From: VXNE01 sp963665455
GTDB lineage: Bacteria > Pseudomonadota > Gammaproteobacteria > Pseudomonadales > Azotimanducaceae
Assembly: GCA_963665455.1 (NCBI GenBank)
Contig: OY762279.1
Location: 5,270,001-5,334,000 of the forward strand
DNA: 64,000 nt
Direction of reading: 5' to 3'
The position numbers and the translations under genes are program-made. The stretch's first letter is position 1; each line of letters begins with the position of its first letter. Positions 45,560 to 53,727 of the stretch are shown here, piece after piece. The notes beneath the pieces are model-generated. The model was not told the DNA's origin. It worked only from the letters and a program-made list of their open reading frames with translations, and did not search any database.

Positions 45560-46297
45560 TCACTCCCGCGGCAACTGCATCAGCACGCTGTTGATCACGC
45601 CGCCGTCGATGGCGATGTTCTGGCCGCTGATGTAGGCCGCCGCGTCCGACGCGAGGAACATCGCGCATTCGGCGACGTCGTCCGCCGAGCCGATCCGCCC
45701 TAGGGGCACGGCGTTGCCGCGCAAGTCCCGGATCGCGGGATTCCGGTAGAAGGGCGCGGCCATGCCCGCGTCGATGAAGCCCGGTGCCATCGCGTTCACC
45801 CGGATGCCGTGGCGGCCCCACTCCAGGGACATGTGCTGGGTGAGGCCGACGATGCCCGCCTTCGCCGCCGCATACGCACCGCAGTCGGCCGCCGGGTGGA
45901 TCGCGTTGATCGAGGCGAGGTTGACGATGGCGCCGCCGCCGTGGTCCTTCATCCGCCGGGCGACGATCTGCGAGACGATGAACACGCTGACAAGGTTAAC
46001 GTCGATCACCCGGCGGAAATCCTCCACCGCGTGCTCCATGAGCGGTCCCGTACGTAGGATGCCGGCGTTGTTAACTAGGAGCTTCGGCGTCTCCCCGAGG
46101 CGGTCCACGGCTTCCTCGACCTGGTCCGGCTCCGTGACGTCCGCCGCAAGCGGCACGCCACCGATGGGTTCCGCAACCGCCCGGGCCTCGTCCAGATCGA
46201 GGTCCAGCACGCCAACGCGATACCCGTGCCGGGCGGCGTGCTCCGCCATGGAGGCACCGAGGCCGTGGGCGGCGCCGGTGATCAGCGCCGTCGGCAT
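45560..46297 (-). CDS. Short-chain dehydrogenase/reductase (classical SDR)
   Basis: A 245-residue NAD(P)-dependent oxidoreductase. TGAAHGLG (residues 7-14) is the nucleotide loop, LLVNNAGIL the NNAG motif, LASINAIHP then YAAAK the Ser-Tyr-Lys centre. DLD at the end of beta-2 suggests NAD(H) preference. The ATG at 46297 lies 4 bp after the bicupin stop. Third gene of a TonB receptor-bicupin-SDR operon; the substrate is presumably the product of a neighbouring oxygenation step, by context only. Confidence 0.92.
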   Translation of the reverse strand: MPTALITGAAHGLGASMAEHAARHGYRVGVLDLDLDEARAVAEPIGGVPLAADVTEPDQVEEAVDRLGETPKLLVNNAGILRTGPLMEHAVEDFRRVIDVNLVSVFIVSQIVARRMKDHGGGAIVNLASINAIHPAADCGAYAAAKAGIVGLTQHMSLEWGRHGIRVNAMAPGFIDAGMAAPFYRNPAIRDLRGNAVPLGRIGSADDVAECAMFLASDAAAYISGQNIAIDGGVINSVLMQLPRE

Positions 46298-46301
46298 CGC
46301 G

Positions 46302-47309
46302 TTACGCCGCCGCTCCCTTCGCCAGCGCGTCGTACTCCATCCAGGAGAGCACGGCCGCAATGGGCGTGCCCCGTCCGGAATCGAAGGTGAGCGGGCCGTA
46401 GACGTTCGCCATGTAGATGAGGTCGTCGTCCGTCAGGCGCTGTGTCGCGTCGTGGCGAGCGCCGGCGGGTTCGAAGAACCACACGCCCGGCCCGTATCCG
46501 TCCGGCGGCCCGGCGCGATAGCCGATGCGGCCACTGAGCACCAGAAAGTCGCTCGCGCCGAGATGATTGTGCGGGGCCGCCACGCCGTTGTGGCGCACCA
46601 CCAGGGAGACGACGCCCGTTTCCTCGCTCACCCGCAGGATCTTCAAGCCGATCTCCGGCAGGTCCGGATTGACCACCCACGGCACTTCCCGCGTATCCAC
46701 GAAATGCGGGTGCCGCAGCCGGGAATCCGCGTTGGACTGATCCCGCACGCCGACGACGAGTTGGCTGGCATCGCGTGAGGCGATGGCCAGGGGCTCGCCG
46801 TCGCCGGAAAACGGGTCCGGGCGATCCTGCATGCATTCCGCGAGCGTGTTGGGCACCAAGGTGATCTCGTGCTGTTCCGCCAGCCGCCTCACGTCGGCGC
46901 TCGTCAGCACCGATCTGACGCCGCCGTCCGAACCCAGCCACGCCAACGCGCTGTAGGCGTTCACCAACAGCTCGGCATCGCCCTGGCCCACCATCCGGTC
47001 GATGCGCGTGTTCGCCGGGAGGTAGCCCCAGGTGCCGGGCTCCAGCGTGCTCTCGGTGCCCCCCTCCTCGTACAGGACTTCTCCCGAAAGCACCAGCAGG
47101 TCCATGCCGCCGAGACACGTCGAGGACACCAGGCCGGTGCCCGCGTCGAGCTTGACCACCACGCTGAACATGCCGCTCTCGGTACTTGCCCGCAGGGGCT
47201 TCAGGTGCACGCCCTGCGCGCCGGGGACGGCCATCCAGGGCAACACGTTCGTGTCCACGCCCCCCTCTATGCCGGTGGGGTCGTAATCCGGGTTGATCGC
47301 TTCCGCCAT
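46302..47309 (-). CDS. Two-domain cupin (bicupin) protein
   Basis: A 335-residue protein with two cupin halves. The first (about 40-120: GMFSVVVKLDAGTGLV, GGMDLLVLSGEVLYEEGG) and the second (about 225-310: PHNHLGASDFLVLSGRIGYRAG) each have the cupin strand pattern. The second keeps HNH and DF metal-ligand-like positions; the first has lost several His. Bicupins include aromatic ring-cleaving dioxygenases and acetylacetone dioxygenase-like enzymes. It lies 41 bp after the TonB receptor gene and 4 bp before the SDR. Confidence 0.82.
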   Translation of the reverse strand: MAEAINPDYDPTGIEGGVDTNVLPWMAVPGAQGVHLKPLRASTESGMFSVVVKLDAGTGLVSSTCLGGMDLLVLSGEVLYEEGGTESTLEPGTWGYLPANTRIDRMVGQGDAELLVNAYSALAWLGSDGGVRSVLTSADVRRLAEQHEITLVPNTLAECMQDRPDPFSGDGEPLAIASRDASQLVVGVRDQSNADSRLRHPHFVDTREVPWVVNPDLPEIGLKILRVSEETGVVSLVVRHNGVAAPHNHLGASDFLVLSGRIGYRAGPPDGYGPGVWFFEPAGARHDATQRLTDDDLIYMANVYGPLTFDSGRGTPIAAVLSWMEYDALAKGAAA

Positions 47310-47350
47310 TTCTCACACCCTCCAACTCGATTGTTTTCGAAGCAAACCTG

Positions 47351-49606
47351 TCAGAACCTGTAGCTCAACACGACCGCGGCCAGCCGTGGCTGGCCCATCG
47401 TTCCGATGTTGATGTTCGGCGCGCCGAAGACCGGATCATGCAGGTTGGGGAATCGCTGCACGTCCGTGTAGTACTCCTCGTCCGTCAGGTTCTCGACCTG
47501 CAAGAGGAGTTCCCAGCGTTCCCCCTGCAGCCCGATCTGGGCATTGACCACCGTGTACGACGGATGCCGGACCGTATCCCAGGCCTGCAGCCCGAGGAAC
47601 TTGCCGGTACGGCTGGCCTGCAGGCCGGCGACGAAGCGCAGCCCGCCCGCCTGCGACAACGGCGCGTTGTAGTCCATCGCAAGCACCCAGTTCGTGTCGT
47701 TCGTGTTCGGCACTTCGGTGCCGGCCAGGTCCACGATGGCGTCGCCCGAATCGACCAGCGCCCCGTCCTGCCATTCCGCGTCGATGAAGCCCACGCCCGC
47801 CATCAAGCTCAGGTGTTCCGTGGCCTGTAGGTTCAGCTCGGCCTCGAAGCCGTACTGCTCGGAGTCGCCGAGGTTGATGATCCCCTCGATCACCTGGCCG
47901 CCGACCTGCGCCTGGAACTCGACCTGCCGGTCCGTGTAGTCGATGAAGAAGGCCGCGGCGCTGAAGGTCACCCGGTCGTCCAGGAACCTCGACTTCCAAC
48001 CCACCTCGAAGCTCGACGCCTCCTCGATGTCGAACCCGAACAGGTCGTTCTCGCCCTCGAAGTTCGCGAGGTTGTAGCCGCCCGGCTCATAGCCCTTGGC
48101 ATACGTGAAATAGACCATCGACTCCTCGGTGAGCCATCTCGTCAGGGACGCGCGCGGCAGGACCTCGACCGCATCCTGGCTGCTGCTGATGCCGGTATCG
48201 AAGTTGTCGGTGCTGTTCTCCCATTGGTCCACCCGGATGCCGAGATCCAGTTCCCAGTCGCCCCAGTCGTAGTTGACGTTCGCGAACGCGGCTAGGTGGG
48301 ACTTGTCGCGGTCACGAATCTCGAACGGCACGGCCAGGAAGTCCATTTCGTGTTCCGGGGGCACGATCTCGCCCAACCAGACGCCCGAGCAGGTTGGCAT
48401 GCCGATGGCGCACCCCAGCGCGCCGGTGATGTTGCCATCGGCATCGACCCGCGCGTCCCACCAGATCTGGGTGGAGCGCATCTTCTCGGCGTACATCGAG
48501 TAGTAGGCACCGGCGAGCCAGGTGAGCTGCCCTTCGTTGGTGGACGTGAACCGTATCTCCTGGGTGAACACGTCCATGTCCTCCGGGCGGTTCGCATCGA
48601 AGATGAACTCCTCCCGGATATCGGCGTCGGTGTAGCGCGTGCTGTTCGTGCTGGTGTAGGAGGTCAGCGACAGCACGGAGACGTTGTCGAGTTCCAGCAC
48701 GAGTTCGACCGTCCCGGCCAGGGTGTCGCGGAGGTGGGTCGAGTTGGTGCTGTTGTTGACGGCGCGGTCGTACTGGAAGTCGTCGGTGAGCTCGCGCATC
48801 CAGATGTTGCTGAAACCGTCCATCTCGTTGTAGCGAAGCGCCGCGAAGGCGGAGAGCCGGTCGCCCAGGGGACCGGACACCATGACCCGTCCGCCGTACT
48901 CTTCGACCGCGCCGATGTCCCGGTTTTCGTTGCCGCGCACTCCGTTGAGCCGTGGCGGGTTCCTGTTGACCAGGAATCCGTCGTCCTCGTAGAAAAACCC
49001 GAAGACCCGCGCCGCCCATCCAGCTTCTCCGAGCGGAACGTTCGCGGCCGCCTCCACATCCACCATGCCCTGTTCGCCGAACCGGCCCTTGACGCGTCCG
49101 AACGAATCCGAGGGATCGGGGCGGGCGCTCACGAACTTGACGGCGCCGCCGATGTTGCTGCCGCCGTAAAGCGTCCCCTGCGGTCCCTTGAGCACTTCGA
49201 TGCGGTCGAGGTCGCCGAATCTCGAGGAGGCGTCGGAGAAGACTTGGACGTCGTCGAGGTAGAACCCCACCCCCTGCGTGTTGCCGAATCCACCGATGCC
49301 CCGGATGGTGACGTTGGGGAAGCCGTCGGTCCGCATCGACAAGTTCAGGTTGGGAACGGACAGGCCGATGTCCCTGAGGTTGTCGACGGCTTGCCGGGCG
49401 ATCTGGTCCCCCGACAAGGCCGCGACGGATTCCGGGATCTCAAGCAGGCTCTCCTGCCGCTTCCTGGCGGTGACGATGATCTCCTCGACCACCGGTCCCG
49501 CAGCCTCTTGACCGGGCTGGCCATGCGCCGCCTGCGGGGCGACCAGAGCCGCCGCGACCAACGCCATCGTCAGCATCATGAGTGTACGAAAGAAGGTGTT
49601 GGACAT
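47351..49606 (-). CDS. TonB-dependent outer-membrane receptor
   Basis: A 751-residue receptor. A signal peptide (TLMMLTMALVAAALVAPQAAHG) is followed by a TonB-box region (VEEIIVTARKR), a plug domain (about 45-170: VTIRGIGGFGNTQGVGFYLDDV, IEVLKGPQGTLYGGS) and a long 22-strand barrel ending in RLAAVVLSYRF with the terminal Phe. The plug variant is of the siderophore/aromatic-uptake (CirA/FecA-like, Caulobacter-type) class found in degraders. The ATG at 49606 gives the signal peptide directly. It heads the operon with the bicupin and SDR genes. Confidence 0.93.
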   Translation of the reverse strand: MSNTFFRTLMMLTMALVAAALVAPQAAHGQPGQEAAGPVVEEIIVTARKRQESLLEIPESVAALSGDQIARQAVDNLRDIGLSVPNLNLSMRTDGFPNVTIRGIGGFGNTQGVGFYLDDVQVFSDASSRFGDLDRIEVLKGPQGTLYGGSNIGGAVKFVSARPDPSDSFGRVKGRFGEQGMVDVEAAANVPLGEAGWAARVFGFFYEDDGFLVNRNPPRLNGVRGNENRDIGAVEEYGGRVMVSGPLGDRLSAFAALRYNEMDGFSNIWMRELTDDFQYDRAVNNSTNSTHLRDTLAGTVELVLELDNVSVLSLTSYTSTNSTRYTDADIREEFIFDANRPEDMDVFTQEIRFTSTNEGQLTWLAGAYYSMYAEKMRSTQIWWDARVDADGNITGALGCAIGMPTCSGVWLGEIVPPEHEMDFLAVPFEIRDRDKSHLAAFANVNYDWGDWELDLGIRVDQWENSTDNFDTGISSSQDAVEVLPRASLTRWLTEESMVYFTYAKGYEPGGYNLANFEGENDLFGFDIEEASSFEVGWKSRFLDDRVTFSAAAFFIDYTDRQVEFQAQVGGQVIEGIINLGDSEQYGFEAELNLQATEHLSLMAGVGFIDAEWQDGALVDSGDAIVDLAGTEVPNTNDTNWVLAMDYNAPLSQAGGLRFVAGLQASRTGKFLGLQAWDTVRHPSYTVVNAQIGLQGERWELLLQVENLTDEEYYTDVQRFPNLHDPVFGAPNINIGTMGQPRLAAVVLSYRF

Positions 49607-49891
49607 CGATGCGCTCCCAAGTCCGTTCAAATGCTGCCCAGGTGAACGGGGTGAGACGCTTGCTTCCGACACCCCAAGCCGTAGTCGTTCACGGTCGACC
49701 TCAGAGCACCTGGCGGTTGCTCCGCCTCCCCCTCGACCGGCGTTCAAGCCTGCACGCGGACTATAGACCATCCACTGACCAAGCACATCGAACACTCGAA
49801 CGCCGCACCGGCTCCACGGCTCTTGTGGCACGGCGGCTCGTTCTGACAGACTCACGGCCCCACAGACCGACGCGGGAACGGTTCGACCCAC
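49607..49891. promoter_or_regulatory. Divergent control region of the TonB and Rieske operons
   Basis: A 285-bp gene-free gap serving both directions. On the minus strand TATAGT near 49760 is a good -10 for the receptor gene, but no -35 at 16-18 bases is convincing. No clear operator palindrome, riboswitch or small ORF with support was seen. A regulator for these operons is not encoded next to them. Confidence 0.35.
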
Positions 49892-51061
49892 ATGAGCGCG
49901 AACGACGCGACCGAACTCGCCAAGCGCGCTCTCGCGCACTTCCAGAACAAGACCACCGACCGTGCTCCCGGCCAGATGCGGCTGCCGGTCGAGGCCTACG
50001 CCGACCCGGAACGCTACGCGAGGGAGGTGCAAAGGGTCTTTCGCGAGTCGCCCATCGCCGTGGCGCTGTCGCTGGAACTCCCCGCGCCCGGCAGCTACAA
50101 GGCCGAAACGCTCATGGGCATCCCCCTCCTGCTAACCCGGGACGAGAACGGCGCCCCGCACGCCTTCCTGAACGTGTGCCGGCACCGGGGCGCCATCGTC
50201 TGTCCCGCCGGTAGCGGCAAGCGCAAGCGCTTCGCCTGCCCGTACCACGCCTGGACCTACGATCTGAAGGGGAAGCTGGTCGGCGTCTATGCGGCAGAGT
50301 CCTTCGGCGACGTGGACCGGGAAACGCGGCCCCTGACCGAACTGCATTGCGCGGAACGCTGTGGCGTGATCTTCGCCTGTCTGACGCCCGGGATCGGCTT
50401 CGACATCGACGCCTGGTTGGGCGACTTCGCCGCCAAACTCGATTCGCTACGGCTGGACGATTGGGTCGTCTACGAGCAGCGCGAACTGGACGGGGCGGGC
50501 TGGAAGGCCACCCTGGACGGGTATCTTGAGGTCTATCACCACGACTCCGTGCATCGTTCCACGGTCGGCCAATACACCATCGGCAATCTCCTGGTCCATG
50601 ACACCTACGGCCCCCACCAGCGCCTGACGTTCGGCCGCCGCAACCTGCCGGAACTCGAGTCCCTGCCCGAGTCCGAGTGGCGACCGGACGACTACATCCG
50701 CATCATCCACTCCGTCTTCCCGAACCTGTCCATCTCCGGGATCGTTGGCGGGCACTGCCTGGTGAGCCAGATCTTCCCCGGACCGACCCACGAAACCACC
50801 GTCACGCGCCAGACCGTGCTCTGTTCCACCGCCGAACAGACCGACGCGTGGCGCGAGGCCGCGCGCACCTTCAGCGAGATGACGCTGCAGGCCGTGCGCG
50901 ACGAGGACTACGCCGTCGTCGCCACCATCCAAGCGGCCCTGCCCGCCAACGCCAACCGCGAGTTCCTCATCGGACGCAACGAGCCCGGCGTGCAGCACTA
51001 TCACCGCACCGTCGCCGGCGTGATGGAAGGCGACATCACTGCTCTCGGAGGAGCCCAATGA
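49892..51061 (+). CDS. Rieske aromatic-ring-type oxygenase, large subunit
   Basis: A 389-residue oxygenase alpha subunit. The Rieske 2Fe-2S motif CRHRG...CPYHAW uses C96, H98, C116, H119. The mononuclear iron site is DGYLEVYHHDSVH with His216 and His221. The usual bridging Asp/Asn region reads LDGYLE. Enzymes of this class hydroxylate aromatics, terpenoids or quaternary amines (GbcA-like members share the spacing). No reductase or ferredoxin gene is adjacent. Its TGA overlaps the ATG of the SnoaL gene. Confidence 0.92.
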   Translation: MSANDATELAKRALAHFQNKTTDRAPGQMRLPVEAYADPERYAREVQRVFRESPIAVALSLELPAPGSYKAETLMGIPLLLTRDENGAPHAFLNVCRHRGAIVCPAGSGKRKRFACPYHAWTYDLKGKLVGVYAAESFGDVDRETRPLTELHCAERCGVIFACLTPGIGFDIDAWLGDFAAKLDSLRLDDWVVYEQRELDGAGWKATLDGYLEVYHHDSVHRSTVGQYTIGNLLVHDTYGPHQRLTFGRRNLPELESLPESEWRPDDYIRIIHSVFPNLSISGIVGGHCLVSQIFPGPTHETTVTRQTVLCSTAEQTDAWREAARTFSEMTLQAVRDEDYAVVATIQAALPANANREFLIGRNEPGVQHYHRTVAGVMEGDITALGGAQ

Positions 51062-51624
51062 CGAACATCGCTTCCCTGGAACGCCGCATCGACCGCATCG
51101 AATCCCGTTTCGCCATCCAGGAACTGGTGACCGCGTACTGCGAAGCCTGCGACGAGCACGACATGCCGCGGCTGGCGGGGCTGTTCACGGAGGACGCGGT
51201 CTTCGACTCGCCGAGCGGCGTGCTGCGCGCCGAGGGACGGGACGCCATCGCCGAGATGTTCGTGGGCGCGTTCCGCGTGCGCGGTCCCGGGTACCACTGG
51301 ACCCACGACCTGACCGTCCGTTTCGACGACGGCGACCCGGACCGGGCGAAGGGCCTCGTCGCGAGCCACGCGGAGACCTTCGTCAACGGCGTCGCCAGTC
51401 TCGCCGCGATGAAGTACGACGACGAGTATCGCCGTGTCGGGGGCGAATGGCTCTTCGCCCGCCGCAACATTCGATTTCTCTACTACGTGCCCGCCGCACG
51501 CTATCTCGAGGCGCTCAAGAACAAGGAGCGGCTCTGTTTCGAGGGGACGTGGTTCGAGGCGGACTACCCGGAAGCACTACCCGCCTGGCAGCAGTTCGAA
51601 CGCGAACACCGGGCCGATTCATGA
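51058..51624 (+). CDS. SnoaL/NTF2-like protein (possible dioxygenase small subunit or isomerase)
   Basis: A 188-residue alpha+beta-barrel protein. ESRFAIQELVTAYCEACDEHD, LFTEDAVFDSPSGVLRAEG, HDLTVRFDDG and EWLFARRNIRFLYY match the SnoaL-like NTF2 fold, also used by ring-hydroxylating dioxygenase beta subunits and steroid isomerases. The ATGA overlap with the Rieske gene and the strong GGAGGAG site suggest fixed stoichiometry. Whether it is a structural subunit or a separate enzyme cannot be told. Confidence 0.85.
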   Translation: MTNIASLERRIDRIESRFAIQELVTAYCEACDEHDMPRLAGLFTEDAVFDSPSGVLRAEGRDAIAEMFVGAFRVRGPGYHWTHDLTVRFDDGDPDRAKGLVASHAETFVNGVASLAAMKYDDEYRRVGGEWLFARRNIRFLYYVPAARYLEALKNKERLCFEGTWFEADYPEALPAWQQFEREHRADS

Positions 51625-51634
51625 AGGAGATCCC

Positions 51635-52402
51635 ATGAAACTCGATTTCACCGACAAGCGCATCCTCGTCACCGGGGGCACCCGAGGCATTGGGCGGGCC
51701 ATCGTCGAGGCCTTCCTCGAGGCTGGCGCACGGGTGGCCGTCAACGGCAGCACGGAGGAAACCACGGGCAAGGCGGTCGCCGAACTCGACGGTGGCGACC
51801 GCGTCGTCGCGGCACCGGGCTCGGTCGGCCCCGAAGCGGCCTGCAAGTCCATCGTCGATGCGGCGGTCGGCGGCCTCGGCGGGCTCGACGTGCTCGTCAA
51901 CAACGCCGGCGTCGGAGGCGGCGGGCCCGTGGAGAAGACCGAGGAGGCGGACTGGGACCGGGTCGTCGACATCAATCTCAAGGGCGTCTTCTTCATGACC
52001 AAGCACGCGGTCCCGCATCTGCGAGAGTCGCGCGGCAACATCATCAACGTCTCTTCGGTGCTGGGGCTGGTCGGTAGCCCGTACGGCTCGCCCTACTCGG
52101 CGTCGAAGGCCGGCGTCATCAGCCTGACCCGCTCCCACGCGCTCGAGTTCGGCAGGGCGAAGATTCGCGTCAACGCGGTCGTTCCGGGCGGCGTCGACAC
52201 GGACATGCTGCGGCAGCTGGCGCTCAGCTTTGCCGATACCGTGGAGGCGGGCTACGAGATTCTCGCGAAAGACGCCAAGGCGCAGCGGCGCATCGCCGAC
52301 CCAAGCGAAATCGCGGGCCCGGTCCTCTACCTGGCGTCGGATCTCGCGAGCTTCGTCACCGGCGCCACCCACGTCGTGGACGGGGGTGAAGTGCTCGACT
52401 GA
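51635..52402 (+). CDS. Short-chain dehydrogenase/reductase
   Basis: A 255-residue classical SDR. TGGTRGIG (residues 13-20), LVNNAGVGGG, INVSSVLGLVGSPYGSPYSASK (split here by family Ser-Tyr-Lys) and RVNAVVPGGVDTDM are present. NG rather than an acidic residue ends beta-2, which fits NADP(H) use. AAGGAGATCCC precedes the ATG. Third gene of the Rieske-SnoaL-SDR operon, plausibly oxidising the diol or alcohol made upstream. Confidence 0.92.
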   Translation: MKLDFTDKRILVTGGTRGIGRAIVEAFLEAGARVAVNGSTEETTGKAVAELDGGDRVVAAPGSVGPEAACKSIVDAAVGGLGGLDVLVNNAGVGGGGPVEKTEEADWDRVVDINLKGVFFMTKHAVPHLRESRGNIINVSSVLGLVGSPYGSPYSASKAGVISLTRSHALEFGRAKIRVNAVVPGGVDTDMLRQLALSFADTVEAGYEILAKDAKAQRRIADPSEIAGPVLYLASDLASFVTGATHVVDGGEVLD

Positions 52403-52441
52403 TCGGCTGTCCGCGCGGCCGGGGCCGGCGCGGCGGCCCGA

Positions 52442-52591
52442 CTAGGGAAGGTCTGATTAAGACCTTCCCTAGCGCGGCACAGGGATGTGCCGCCAAATTC
52501 GATGGCGCAAGCCATTGAATTTGTAAGCAAAACAAAACCGCGCTTTTGTTTTGCGGGGGATGAACAAGTCCATGGACGGACTTGTTCAGGG
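52442..52591 (+). repeat. Five-hairpin interspersed repeat, copy 2
   Basis: A 150-bp element, the better-preserved copy. Hairpins in order: CTAGGGAAGGTCT-gatta-AGACCTTCCCTAG (13-bp perfect stem, 52442-52472); GCGGCACA-ggga-TGTGCCGC (52474-52493); AAATTCGATGGC-gcaa-GCCATTGAATTT (one G-U-type mismatch); GCAAAACAAAA-ccgcgc-TTTTGTTTTGC; GAACAAGTCC-atggac-GGACTTGTTC. Two loops are GNRA-like. It lies between the convergent SDR and RNA ligase genes, 39 bp after the SDR stop and 5 bp from the RNA ligase stop. Confidence 0.92.
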
Positions 52592-52596
52592 GGTCC

Positions 52597-53652
52597 TCAG
52601 TTGAACTCCGTGCCTCCCCTGCGCGTGAGGTAGTCCCCGGAGACGCTCTTTAGGATCACCCGGCCGAACACGTCCGACTCCCGCTCCTTCAGCGGTTTCA
52701 CCACCACGCCTTCGCGCACATGGTCGCCGTTGAGGCTCGTTTTCCCGTCCGTCAGTTCGGCGAGTTTCGCCGCGCTGAACGGACCCCGGTAGAGCACCGG
52801 CACGAGAGGAAACAGGTCGTCCAAGCCGTCGCCGACTTCGTCCGCGTCGAGGTAGCGGCCCTTGCCCGGCTCGCCGAGATAGGCATCGAACACGGCGAAC
52901 GCGGGATTCGGTTCGCCGTAGTGCAGGTCCTGCACGCCCCTGCCGTAGACCTCGCCGAGCACGTAGAATGCTAGATCCGGCCCCGCGAGCCGCCTGCGCG
53001 CCTTGGCGAAGGCTTCCTCGTGCGCATACCAGGTGCGGACGTAGAGGTTCGTGGCGTTCGCCTCGTTCAGGTAGAGCGCCTTGCCCTGGTCCGCCATGCC
53101 CTTGGACGTGACGATCTCCCCGTGTTCGGGGTGCCAGCCCAGGCAGCACCAGGAGCCGTGCAGCTTCTCCGTGATCATCACCTGCTCGCCCTCGCGGAAC
53201 GCGTCCGGGTACTTCTTGATGTTGTCGATGTCGTAGTGCGGCGTGGCGCCGAAGACCGGGCGCACCTCGCCCTGCATGGCGATGGGGATGGGCGGTTCGT
53301 ACTTAACGAGTTCCAGCAGCTCCGTCACGTCATCGCCGACGGCGACCGGCCGGCCGCGGATGCAGCCGTCCCGCACCGGGTAGACGAGACCCTGGGAGAG
53401 CGCCCCGCGCAGCTTCACGGCCTTCACCCGGTTGCGTTTCGAGCCGGCGAGCTTGCCCTCGAGGCCGAGTTCCGCGATCAGCCAGTCCGGGCACACCGCC
53501 CCTTCCGGGATGTAGGCGGCGAGATCGCCGTCTTGGTATTCGCCCTTCGCGACGACGCTGCGGAAGCCGCCGACCGCCGCCAGTTCCAGGCGGTCCGCGT
53601 TCGGGTGCGTCTCGACGCCGAGTGCGTACACGCGTGATTCGAAGGTGGCCAC
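52597..53652 (-). CDS. RNA ligase of the Rnl5/DRB0094 (DraRnl-like) family
   Basis: A 351-residue ATP-dependent RNA ligase candidate. The N-terminal domain (about 1-115) opens VATFESRVYALGVETHPNAD and has RSVVAKGEYQDGDLAAYIPEGAV and RNRVKAVKLRGALSQGL. The nucleotidyltransferase domain carries motif I EKLHGS with Lys163, as in Deinococcus DRB0094. The GTG at 53652 follows GGAGGGCAAG and gives the family start. DRB0094-type ligases seal nicked RNA with particular end chemistry; the biological role is unsettled. Flanked by the repeat element and by the IS. Confidence 0.85.
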   Translation of the reverse strand: MATFESRVYALGVETHPNADRLELAAVGGFRSVVAKGEYQDGDLAAYIPEGAVCPDWLIAELGLEGKLAGSKRNRVKAVKLRGALSQGLVYPVRDGCIRGRPVAVGDDVTELLELVKYEPPIPIAMQGEVRPVFGATPHYDIDNIKKYPDAFREGEQVMITEKLHGSWCCLGWHPEHGEIVTSKGMADQGKALYLNEANATNLYVRTWYAHEEAFAKARRRLAGPDLAFYVLGEVYGRGVQDLHYGEPNPAFAVFDAYLGEPGKGRYLDADEVGDGLDDLFPLVPVLYRGPFSAAKLAELTDGKTSLNGDHVREGVVVKPLKERESDVFGRVILKSVSGDYLTRRGGTEFN

Positions 53653-53727
53653 TTCCCTTGCCCTCCATGGATCGATTGCCGACGCGAGCGTAAGCGACCG
53701 CTCGCGCTTCGTCCATGAAAAGCCTTG

